Below, one piece after another: positions 8,214-14,388 of a stretch of DNA of 21,038 nt; within the stretch, counting starts at the first letter, position 1, and each line of letters begins with the position of its first letter. The stretch is from Desulfobacteraceae bacterium (GTDB lineage Bacteria; Desulfobacterota; Desulfobacteria; Desulfobacterales; Desulfosarcinaceae): assembly GCA_027031325.1 (NCBI GenBank), contig JALVRI010000042.1, positions 1 through 21,038 of the forward strand. Reading direction: 5' to 3'. A program made the position numbers and the translations under genes. A model generated the notes under the pieces. It worked only from the letters and a program-made list of their open reading frames with translations. It was not told the DNA's origin and ran no database searches.

Positions 8214-8477
8214 TTAGAATACCTCCATTGGTTAGCGTAATGTTAAAACTGTTCTACCCGACTGTTCAGTGGTTCAACCTCCTGTCCTTCGCACCTCCCT
8301 TCGTTTTTCTCGTCCGAACCTCAACCTTTTCGGACATATACGATTAAATCCAAAAAGACGTATGGATAAGCCTTATTCACACCTTTGGGTATATCTGCCC
8401 GGTGTTTTTTTCTCATTATTTCGGTCGGACTAAAATTTCGTTAATTTTCGGTAAGATATGACCAACACAAGGTTAGT

Positions 8478-8506
8478 TGAATATCATCCGAACATGGTCT
8501 TGTCAA
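8478..8506 (-). promoter_or_regulatory. Candidate sigma70-type promoter for aprBA
   Basis: On the minus strand a perfect TTGACA (8501-8506) is followed after 17 bases by TATTCA (8478-8483). The -35 box is ideal and the -10 box is weak (three of six). A weak -10 fits a gene that needs an activator or has another, unseen start. The predicted leader to aprB would be about 260 bases. Confidence 0.4.
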
Positions 8507-8712
8507 GGATTTTCAACCCCTGCAAGCTCCCGAATATCCAGCCAGATCGCTATCGCTCCCCTATTTTCCATATCTGGATAAATATGCGCCTTTAAACACC
8601 ATATCTTGTGGATATTATGGCCAAAGATCAATCAAGGGTGGCCGGCAGGCAACGGCGGGCAATGATAAATACCTTTCAGATCTTGGCCCCGGCCTGCCGG
8701 GCATGATTATCC

Positions 8713-8742
8713 TTGTCAGCAGGCAGCCTCCTGAAATATAAG
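8713..8742 (+). promoter_or_regulatory. Candidate promoter giving a nearly leaderless mRNA
   Basis: TTGTCA (8713-8718) and TATAAG (8737-8742) each match consensus at five of six positions, with an 18-base spacer. Transcription would start near 8749-8750, exactly at the ATG of the next gene. No good ribosome site precedes that ATG, which agrees with a leaderless message but does not prove it. Confidence 0.35.
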
Positions 8743-8749
8743 AGCGGAC

Positions 8750-9481
8750 ATGGAAACCGAGATTCACCCCCTGGAAGCCGAAGACAGCTTCAATTTCGAT
8801 TGCCACAGGCAGGTGCCCTGTTTCAATGCCTGTTGTGGGAACCTTTGCCAGATTCTGACGCCATACGATATCGTATGCCTGAAAAACTACCTGCGATGTT
8901 CATCGGGGCATTTTTTGGAGCGTTACGCAACCATCCGGACTGGTCCGGCAACCGGTCTGCCGGTCGTAAGCCTTCGCTTCGACCAGCGCCAGGGAGGACT
9001 TTGTCCCTTTGTCGGTCCGGATGGCTGCACGGTCTACCCGGCCCGGCCCGGTTCCTGTCGCCTTTATCCCCTTGCCCGGGGAGCCTCCTTCGATCCCCAG
9101 GGCAAGCCCAGGGAACATTGGGCGCTCATCAGGGAACCTCATTGCCGGGGGCATGAAGCGTCCAGGACCAGGACCATCCCGGAATGGATTCACGACCAGG
9201 GCCTGGATGATTACCTGGAATTCAACGACCTGATGCTGGAGATCATCATCCTCCAGAACAGGTCCGGCCGCAAGCCGCTTGCCGGCAGCCGGCGCCGCAA
9301 TTTCATCACCGCCTGCTACGATCTGGACTTGTTCCGGCAGCAGGTGGTCAACGGGTCCTGGGGCTCCGGGCAAGAGCCTGGCGGTAGGGTGCCCTCAGCC
9401 GCTTCAGGGGACAGGGCCTGGTTGAATTTCGCCCTCCATTGGGCAAGACAGGAGATGGGAGGCTCAGGCCATGAATCTTGA
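8750..9481 (+). CDS. YkgJ-family cysteine cluster protein (first copy)
   Basis: Member of the YkgJ/UPF0153 family, small proteins thought to bind zinc or iron through clustered cysteines; the biochemical role is not settled. The 243-residue protein has an N-terminal cluster CHxxxxCFNxCCxNLC (C18, C24, C28, C29, C33). A second group, C85 (CPF), C93 (GCTVY) and C103 (CRLYP), follows with the family's YPxRPxxCR signature. The second half is less conserved, with no signal peptide or membrane segment. It aligns by eye over its N-terminal 110 residues with the gene at 10305-11084, so the two are paralogues. The next gene, a short-chain dehydrogenase, starts 11 bases before this stop, so the pair is translationally coupled. 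The start has no clear ribosome site (see the promoter entry). Confidence 0.82.
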   Translation: METEIHPLEAEDSFNFDCHRQVPCFNACCGNLCQILTPYDIVCLKNYLRCSSGHFLERYATIRTGPATGLPVVSLRFDQRQGGLCPFVGPDGCTVYPARPGSCRLYPLARGASFDPQGKPREHWALIREPHCRGHEASRTRTIPEWIHDQGLDDYLEFNDLMLEIIILQNRSGRKPLAGSRRRNFITACYDLDLFRQQVVNGSWGSGQEPGGRVPSAASGDRAWLNFALHWARQEMGGSGHES

Positions 9482-10286
9482 CGGCAAGGTAGCCCTGGTG
9501 CTGGGAAGCATCAAGGGGATCGGAAAGGCCATCGGGCTCGACCTGGCATCGGCCGGGGCAGACCTGGCATTGACATACTTTGACTGGCCGGAGGAACTGG
9601 AACAGACCAGGGCCGATTTTAAAGCCGCCGGCTGTAAGCACCTGATCCTTAAGACCGATTTGCGCGACAAGCAGGCCGTTGAAGATATGATCGGCAAGGT
9701 GATGGACCGTTTCGGCCGCCTGGACGTGTTGATCAACAATATCGAACGCGGCGGCTGGCCGGTGGTACATGGTCCCTACACCAGCGAGCAATGGGACCTC
9801 GAGCTTGCCACTACCTTGCGGGCCAAGCAGTGGGTTTTCCAGGCGGCCCTGCCCCACCTCAAGGCTTCCGGACGGGCGGCAGTTGTCAACCTTTCTTCGA
9901 TTGCCGCCCTGGTCGGCCGCAGCGGTCCTGCCAGCCTGGTGTTCAACGAGGGCTATTCGGCCGCCAACCGGGGCGTCAGCCTGCTTACCGAGACCTGGGC
10001 CCGCCTGGGTGCGCCCGAGGTGCGGGTCAACGAGTTGATGCTCGGCCTGGTGGAAACCCGCCATGGACCCCATACCAGGGGCTGGGGGCTTCTGAGCGCA
10101 AAACAGAAGCAGGCCCTGGTGGATCATACCCTCCTGGGCCGGACGGGGCGGCTCGAAGACGTTGTCAAGGCCGTCCGTTTCCTGGTCCAGGAGGCCGAGT
10201 TCATGACCGGTACGGTGGTTCGCCTGGACGGGGGATATGTTCTTGGCGGCGAAGCAGTTGCTCCCATGCCCGAAGGCGTGGTCTGA
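9471..10286 (+). CDS. Short-chain dehydrogenase/reductase family protein with altered active site
   Basis: A 271-residue SDR-fold protein, probably cytoplasmic; substrate unknown. The Rossmann start is VALVLGSIKGIGKA (residues about 7-20), where most family members have TGxxxGIG. The usual NNAG is replaced by INNIERGG. A serine pair (NLSS) is present, but the catalytic YxxxK reads YSAAN, so lysine is asparagine. The serine-to-tyrosine gap is also longer than usual. The C-terminus (EFMTGTVVRLDGGY) is typical of FabG-like members, so the fold assignment is safe. The missing lysine argues against ordinary ketone or alcohol reduction. The ATG at 9471 has GGGAGG eight bases upstream and overlaps the preceding cysteine-cluster gene. 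The sequence looks intact, so this is divergence, not decay. Confidence 0.85.
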   Translation: MNLDGKVALVLGSIKGIGKAIGLDLASAGADLALTYFDWPEELEQTRADFKAAGCKHLILKTDLRDKQAVEDMIGKVMDRFGRLDVLINNIERGGWPVVHGPYTSEQWDLELATTLRAKQWVFQAALPHLKASGRAAVVNLSSIAALVGRSGPASLVFNEGYSAANRGVSLLTETWARLGAPEVRVNELMLGLVETRHGPHTRGWGLLSAKQKQALVDHTLLGRTGRLEDVVKAVRFLVQEAEFMTGTVVRLDGGYVLGGEAVAPMPEGVV

Positions 10287-10288
10287 AA

Positions 10289-10305
10289 AAAGCCGGCACG
10301 GTTTT
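10289..10305. terminator. Compact bidirectional terminator between convergent genes
   Basis: A seven-pair stem with one G-T pair (10289-10295 with 10299-10305) and a three-base loop lies between two convergent stops only 18 bases apart. On the minus strand it is followed by a run of T residues, better than on the plus strand. The short stem makes it a moderate terminator. Confidence 0.45.
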
Positions 10306-11084
10306 CAGCGCAAGCCGAGTTTGGGGTTGGCAACTTTCCAGACCGTGAATTTGATCCAGTGGAAGGCAAAATCCAGCAGTGCCTTGTCGCTGGTTTTGAT
10401 TTTCTGTTTGAGCTTGTTTTTTATCCGGTATCTTTTCAACAGGCTGCTTTCAAAGACAAATTGCCTGAAACGGTCGATATTGTAGGCTGCCGTGAAGGCC
10501 ATCCTGAAACGAGGATCCTGGTCCGGGCCGCCCTGCCATGGGTTTTGCCGAAACAATCCCTTTACGGCTGCCCACTTGGTCGTCATCTGGTGGAAGACCA
10601 CCGCCTGCTGGTCGTTGATCCATTCTTCCAGGGTAAAGCTGGTCCGGCTGGAAGGCCCCCGGCAAAAATCCGGCGGCCGGAAAAAGGCCACCGGCGAGGC
10701 ATGCCCCTTGCCGTCGAAAAGAATCCCCACTTCCACGGGGAAGGTGCGGCAGGTGTCCGGCCGGTCGGCATACACCGCGCAGCCTTGCCCGGTCAGGAAG
10801 GGACAACTCCTTTCAGAGTTGGAGGTCATTTTCAGCAGGACGTCCGGGAAAAAATTGTCCGGCCGCATGACGACATCGGTATAGGTGTCCAGGAATCTTT
10901 CTGAATCCATTCGGAGCGCCTTGCGTAGGCGGGCAACGTCGTAGGGATAAAGAAAGAGGTTGAGGTTGCGGCAGCAACGGTTGAAGCAGGCCAGGCCCGG
11001 GTGGCATCTGAAATGGAACCTGGTGCCCGGATCCAGCCTCAGCCCCGGCAGTGAGTCCAGATTTTCGGAATCCAAAGTTTTCAT
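10305..11084 (-). CDS. YkgJ-family cysteine cluster protein (second copy)
   Basis: A 259-residue paralogue of the gene at 8750. The same cluster is present as CHxxxxCFNxCCxNL (C27, H28, C33, C37, C38), followed by C94 (CPF), C102 (GCAVY) and C112 (RPDTCR). These fit the metal-binding UPF0153 family; function is unproven. The first cluster lacks the extra cysteine after NL found in the first copy. I chose the ATG at 11084 because GAAGGGA lies about 10 bases upstream. An in-frame TTG at 11102 would add six residues. The C-terminal half is rich in lysine, arginine and aromatic residues (KLKQKIKTSDKALL and similar), unlike the first copy. It runs convergent to the dehydrogenase gene and may share a transcript with the gene at 11177, 92 bases upstream. 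Confidence 0.82.
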   Translation of the reverse strand: MKTLDSENLDSLPGLRLDPGTRFHFRCHPGLACFNRCCRNLNLFLYPYDVARLRKALRMDSERFLDTYTDVVMRPDNFFPDVLLKMTSNSERSCPFLTGQGCAVYADRPDTCRTFPVEVGILFDGKGHASPVAFFRPPDFCRGPSSRTSFTLEEWINDQQAVVFHQMTTKWAAVKGLFRQNPWQGGPDQDPRFRMAFTAAYNIDRFRQFVFESSLLKRYRIKNKLKQKIKTSDKALLDFAFHWIKFTVWKVANPKLGLR

Positions 11085-11176
11085 TTTGACTATTCCCTTC
11101 AAATCGGCGGCGTATTCAGCAGGCTGTTCGACCGTTGCCGGACTTCCGGCGACATGGTCGCAAACAAGCCTTCATC

Positions 11177-11827
11177 TCATCCGGAGTGAAGGCAGCTAAA
11201 GGTAAGCAGCATTTGAGAGACGGTCATCCTGAGCCGGGCGGTGACAGCCAGGCGCAGGCGGGTATGCTGTTCAAGATCTGCAAGGGCGGCGTAGAATTCC
11301 GTCCTGTCCAGTTCGGCTGGCAAGCCGGGTTTTGTAAGACTTTCAAAACGGTAACATCCAGGTCCCCTGACAAGCTTTCCGTCCGGCCTGGTCAACCTGT
11401 AGGCGATACCATGAAGCCGGCAGATCATCGGGCGGTGTGGGTAAAGCAGGCAAAGTCCCTCCCGGTTGGCGCCACAGCAAGGCCTCTTGGAGGGGCCTGC
11501 CCCGCAGTTTTCGCGGCAGCTTTCCATTACCTTGGTCTTCTCGGCACCCGGCAGTTCAGACAGGCCTTTCAAGAGATAGAGGTATTCTATCCAGGAAAAG
11601 TGGAAAAAGGTCTGGTAGCAGCAGCTGTCGGAACAGTTCCGGCAGTCGAAAGCCAAGGTGTCGGCGATGCGGGTATAGGCCCGGTCCATGCGCGAATACA
11701 GCTCGGCAAGCTGCTGGAACAGGTCGCCGGCGGCATGCATACCTTTCCAGGCGTGCCGGATGATTTCAGCCGGTGGTGCCACCGCACGCACTTCAGACGG
11801 TAGGTCGCGGGAAGAAGGTTTTGGCAT
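11177..11827 (-). CDS. YkgJ-like cysteine cluster protein (third, divergent member)
   Basis: A 216-residue protein with cysteine clusters DCRNCSDSCC (C62, C65, C69, C70) and GLCLLYPHRPMICRLHG (C126, C136, H139). This is the family's YPxRPxxCR signature after a helical N-terminus. A middle patch with C104, C108, C117 and C118 is extra. It is more distant from the other two copies than they are from each other. Metal binding is expected; the function is unknown. The ATG at 11827 has GGAG about four bases upstream and lies inside the end of the dNTP triphosphohydrolase gene (35-base overlap). A GTG at 11791 just after that stop is a weaker alternative. The overlap suggests one leftward transcript with the hydrolase. 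Confidence 0.78.
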   Translation of the reverse strand: MPKPSSRDLPSEVRAVAPPAEIIRHAWKGMHAAGDLFQQLAELYSRMDRAYTRIADTLAFDCRNCSDSCCYQTFFHFSWIEYLYLLKGLSELPGAEKTKVMESCRENCGAGPSKRPCCGANREGLCLLYPHRPMICRLHGIAYRLTRPDGKLVRGPGCYRFESLTKPGLPAELDRTEFYAALADLEQHTRLRLAVTARLRMTVSQMLLTFSCLHSG

Positions 11828-12854
11828 ACAACTCCAGGGCGTAGCGATCGGTCATGGAAGCGATAAAGTCACAAACGGTCCGGGCCTGCGAGTTACCGTT
11901 TCCCAGGCAACCGGCCATTTCCATCTTTATCAGCTGTTTTTTCAATTGTTCTTCGTTTTCCATGAAATATTGATATAGTTCCGAAAGGATTTTTTTGGCC
12001 TTGACGAATTCCTCGTGTACCCGGGGCGAGCGATAGACGTTTTCGAAGAGAAAAGCCCGCAGGCTGGTCATGGCTCCGAAAACCTCCGGGCTCATGTCCA
12101 GAATAAGCCGGTCACCCTCTATCCGGCTGGTATACACCAGATCGCGGATCATGGTGGTTGCCCGCTGAGAATGGGTTGTGCCCAGTACCCGCAGGCATTG
12201 TTCCGGCAATTGTTCCAGGCTGATGACGCCGCTGCGCAGGGCGTCGTCAAGATCGTGGTTGAGGTAGGCCATGATGTCGGCGATCCGGACCACCTGGCCT
12301 TCCAGGGTGCAGGCAAGCTTTGTGGGATCGTCGGGAATGATCTTGCCGTAGCCCTTGGAATGCTTCAGGATACCATCTCTTACCTCGTAGGTCAGGTTGA
12401 GACCTTGCCCGTTGTTTTCGATTTCGTCCACTACCCGCAGGCTTTGTCGCTGGTGGGTGAATTTGCGGGAGTATATCTCTTTCAGGGCGGTCTCTCCGCC
12501 ATGGCCGAAAGGGGTGTGGCCCAGGTCGTGTCCCAGGGCGATGGCTTCGGTCAAGTCCTCGTTGAGGTGCATGGCCCGGGCGATGGTGCGGGCTATCTGG
12601 GCCACCTCCAGGGTATGGGTCAGGCGGGTACGGTATTCGTCACCCAGGGGCGACAGGAAAACCTGGGTCTTGTGCTTGAGGCGCCGGAAGGCGTTGCTGT
12701 ATAAGATGCGGTCGCGGTCCACCTGGAAAGCGGTCCTGATAGGGCATCCCCGTTCCTCGGTTTGTCTGCCGCGGCTGTTCCGGCTCAGGCAACCGTAGGG
12801 CGCTATGAAATTTGTTTCCCTTTGCTCGTATGTTTCCCGCAGAGTAGGCTTCAT
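11793..12854 (-). CDS. dgt: Deoxyguanosinetriphosphate triphosphohydrolase-like protein (HD superfamily)
   Basis: Predicted dNTP triphosphohydrolase that splits dNTPs to deoxynucleosides and tripolyphosphate, acting on nucleotide pools. The 353-residue length is that of the short Dgt-like branch. HD-domain metal ligands are visible at H80 (RLTHTLEVAQ), H109-D110 (LGHDLGHTPFGHGGE) and an aspartate near residue 191 (RIADIMAYLNHDLDDA). The N-terminal NAFRRLKHKTQVF stretch is family-typical. The ATG at 12854 lacks a strong ribosome site. The gene's end overlaps the start of the third cysteine-cluster gene. Substrate preference (dGTP or other dNTPs) cannot be read from sequence, so the gene symbol is by family. 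Confidence 0.9.
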   Translation of the reverse strand: MKPTLRETYEQRETNFIAPYGCLSRNSRGRQTEERGCPIRTAFQVDRDRILYSNAFRRLKHKTQVFLSPLGDEYRTRLTHTLEVAQIARTIARAMHLNEDLTEAIALGHDLGHTPFGHGGETALKEIYSRKFTHQRQSLRVVDEIENNGQGLNLTYEVRDGILKHSKGYGKIIPDDPTKLACTLEGQVVRIADIMAYLNHDLDDALRSGVISLEQLPEQCLRVLGTTHSQRATTMIRDLVYTSRIEGDRLILDMSPEVFGAMTSLRAFLFENVYRSPRVHEEFVKAKKILSELYQYFMENEEQLKKQLIKMEMAGCLGNGNSQARTVCDFIASMTDRYALELYAKTFFPRPTV

Positions 12855-13184
12855 CTTGCCAGTGCCGGTGATAGCTTGCCAACTTGCAAAACCGCGTCCG
12901 GCATGAAATAATGAATTTGTCCAGCTTTTTTGGAGGAAGGACGCGGATCCAAACAGGGCAACGTTAGCCCATAATCAGAGTCCAGGCAACCGTTATTTGC
13001 GGTCCTGTCGAATTACGGCGAGCGCAAAACGGCTTGGCTTCGGCACCATGCCCGGGGGGCTTAGATCGGTCCGTTTGTGGCCTCGGGCGTGGTGGGTGGT
13101 GTAACTGAAAAGACAGGTGGATGCCTGGGCGCTTGATGTTCAGGTGCGCTCCGGGCCGACCTGATTGGGGGGTGAAGGTTTCAA
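12855..13184. other. Divergent gap between dgt and the HsdR-N-like gene
   Basis: About 330 bases without a convincing frame on either strand. It contains an 8-bp inverted repeat CCGCGTCC (12892-12899) and GGACGCGG (12939-12946) enclosing an A/T-rich stretch. TCAGGT (13140-13145) and ACCTGA (13159-13164) form another hairpin just before the next gene. Several short stems lie in the middle (for example around 12990-13015). No SRP, 6S, RNase P or tmRNA signature was recognised. It may be leader DNA or an unrecognised structured RNA. Confidence 0.4.
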
Positions 13185-13736
13185 ATGGCAGGACATCACC
13201 TGGTGCTGGGGCAGATGGAAGATTTCCTGACCGGCCGGATGATAGATGATACCCACGACGAGCGCTACCGCCAGATGATCGCCCGCCTTCTGGTGACCGA
13301 TAAGGGGTTTGCAAAAAGCGACATTGAGTCCAACTGCCGCCTCCAGGTCAGGGCGGGTGAAAAACGGGGCTTGCTTACTGCAGCTTTCCTGGTCAGGATG
13401 AAGGCAAAGGTGGTCATCTTGATCCACTACGGCGCAGGCTCCCTGGTGACCCGTCACCGGCCGGCCCTGGCAATGAGCCGGCTGGTGGCCCCGTACCAGG
13501 TGCCCCTGGTGGTGGTGACCAACGGACGCCAGGCTGATCTGCTCGACGGTAAAACGGGCAAGCTTCTTGGCCGGGGGTTTGCAAGCATTCCGTCCAGGAC
13601 GGAGCTGGAGCAAAAATGGGAGACTTTCGACTTTGCACCCCTCGATGAGCGCCGCCGGCAGATAGAGTCCCGGATTGCCTTCGCCTATGAAATCGACGAC
13701 AGTTGTCCTTGTGATGATACTACCTGCAGGTTGTAA
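13185..13736 (+). CDS. HsdR N-terminal-domain-like protein, probably without nuclease activity
   Basis: A 183-residue orphan protein resembling the N-terminal domain of type I restriction endonuclease subunits (HSDR_N-type). Visible family cues are DERYRQMIARLLVTDKGF near the start, RHRPALAMSRLVAPYQVPL in the middle, then VVVTNGRQADLLD. The canonical nuclease core of that fold needs an acidic residue and an ExK-type lysine. The region where it should fall reads VRMKAKVVILIHYGAG, with no such pattern that I can see. No hsdM or hsdS gene is nearby, so this is not a restriction system. The tail ends in a CPC and C motif (DSCPCDDTTC) that could bind a metal. The ATG at 13185 has a weak ribosome site. 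It is followed after 16 bases by a deaminase gene. Confidence 0.65.
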   Translation: MAGHHLVLGQMEDFLTGRMIDDTHDERYRQMIARLLVTDKGFAKSDIESNCRLQVRAGEKRGLLTAAFLVRMKAKVVILIHYGAGSLVTRHRPALAMSRLVAPYQVPLVVVTNGRQADLLDGKTGKLLGRGFASIPSRTELEQKWETFDFAPLDERRRQIESRIAFAYEIDDSCPCDDTTCRL

Positions 13737-13752
13737 ACCCAAATCGAAACAG

Positions 13753-14271
13753 ATGCAAAAATTGGACGATCAGGACAGGGTTTTCATGAAGCTTGCCATG
13801 GAGGAGGCCCGCCGGGCCCTGGAAAAAGGAGAATTTCCGGTGGGCTGCGTTGTGGCCTCTGGCCGGGAGGTGGTGTCAAGTGGGCGCCGCCGGCGCTCGA
13901 ACCAGGTTCTGGGCGGCGAATGCGATCATGCCGAAATGGTCGCCCTGCGCAGGATGGAACAGGCAGGCGGCGGGATCGGGCCTCCGGAAGAGCTGACCGT
14001 CTACGTTACCCTCGAACCGTGCCTGATGTGCTTCGGGGCGATCCTTATCCATGGCATTCGGCGAATCGTATATGCCTACGAGGATGTCATGGGGGGAGGG
14101 ACAGGTTGCGAGCTAAAAAGCCTCGGCCCGCTCTACCGGCCCGCTCCCGAGATAGTCGGGGGCGTGATGCGCGCCGAAAGCCTGGCCCTCTTGAAGACCT
14201 TTTTCGGCGCCGGGGATCACGATTACCTGCGGGATAGCCTGCTTTGCCGGCATGTCCTGGGACAACCTTGA
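13753..14271 (+). CDS. tadA: TadA-like nucleoside/tRNA adenosine deaminase
   Basis: Zinc-dependent deaminase of the cytidine deaminase fold. Bacterial TadA makes inosine at the wobble base of tRNA-Arg. The HAE motif (CDHAEMVALRR) supplies a zinc ligand and the catalytic glutamate. PCLMCFGAI supplies the paired cysteines, and GEFPVGCVV is the usual N-terminal strand. The C-terminal part is less typical: the common D-x-K-x-G-A-x-G loop of TadA is replaced by YEDVMGGGTGCEL. A general nucleoside deaminase is therefore a real alternative, and the symbol is tentative. I chose the ATG at 13753 (MQKLDDQDRVFMK), giving 172 residues and a standard N-terminus. The frame continues upstream to 13675, overlapping the previous gene, without a better ribosome site. 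Confidence 0.75.
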   Translation: MQKLDDQDRVFMKLAMEEARRALEKGEFPVGCVVASGREVVSSGRRRRSNQVLGGECDHAEMVALRRMEQAGGGIGPPEELTVYVTLEPCLMCFGAILIHGIRRIVYAYEDVMGGGTGCELKSLGPLYRPAPEIVGGVMRAESLALLKTFFGAGDHDYLRDSLLCRHVLGQP

Positions 14272-14299
14272 AAACAGGAGCGCTCCTTTTATTTTTCGC

Positions 14300-14326
14300 T
14301 TGCAATTGGGCAGTTTGTCGTATAAG
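14300..14326 (+). promoter_or_regulatory. Candidate promoter for the infC operon
   Basis: TATAAG at 14321-14326 matches the -10 consensus at five of six positions. Upstream TTGCAA (14300-14305) gives a 15-base spacer, or CTTGCA one base earlier gives 16, both a little short. The leader to infC would be about 55 bases. Read-through from the deaminase gene is possible since no clear terminator separates them. Confidence 0.4.
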
Positions 14327-14372
14327 GGATCAAAGTTTAAGAAAGATGTCAAACGGCAACCATCAAGCAGCC

Positions 14373-14388
14373 AGGAGGTGGAGGCATA
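14373..14388 (+). promoter_or_regulatory. Ribosome binding site and AUA start of infC
   Basis: AGGAGG at 14373-14378 followed seven bases later by ATA at 14386. This spacing decides the start. The combination of a very strong Shine-Dalgarno with a poor start codon is expected for IF-3 self-regulation. Confidence 0.75.

Larger units (their letters stand above)
8214..8749. other. Divergent intergenic region between aprB and the YkgJ-like gene
   Basis: No gene seen. Leftward, for aprB, there is a candidate promoter (8478-8506). Its leader contains a near-palindrome TGGATAAGCCTTATTCA (8363-8379) and a 7-bp hairpin (GTCCGAA 8312-8318, TTCGGAC 8329-8335). Rightward there are two related sites, CCATATCTGGATA (8568-8580) and CCATATCttgtGGATAT (8599-8615). 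There is also a 9-bp inverted repeat (CCGGCAGGC 8642-8650, GCCTGCCGG 8692-8700) and a candidate promoter ending at the next start codon. Much of 8340-8620 is A/T-rich compared with the genes. Confidence 0.5.

Noticed and set aside
8214..8749. Rex or HcpR operator ahead of aprB
   Set aside because: No TTGTGA-type inverted repeat with the right spacing was found.
12855..13184. SRP, 6S, RNase P or tmRNA gene
   Set aside because: Checked by eye for their conserved cores; the GGAGGAAGGAC stretch only vaguely resembles an RNase P core and the other conserved parts are absent.
13675..13752. N-terminal extension of the deaminase
   Set aside because: It overlaps the previous gene and has no better ribosome site; the family start fits the ATG at 13753.
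13185..14271. Restriction-modification or defence system
   Set aside because: Only an HsdR-N-like domain with no nuclease core; no methylase, specificity or helicase gene nearby.
14272..14300. Terminator after the deaminase (GGAGCGCTCC then T-rich)
   Set aside because: The palindrome has no room for a loop, so a stable stem of useful length cannot form.
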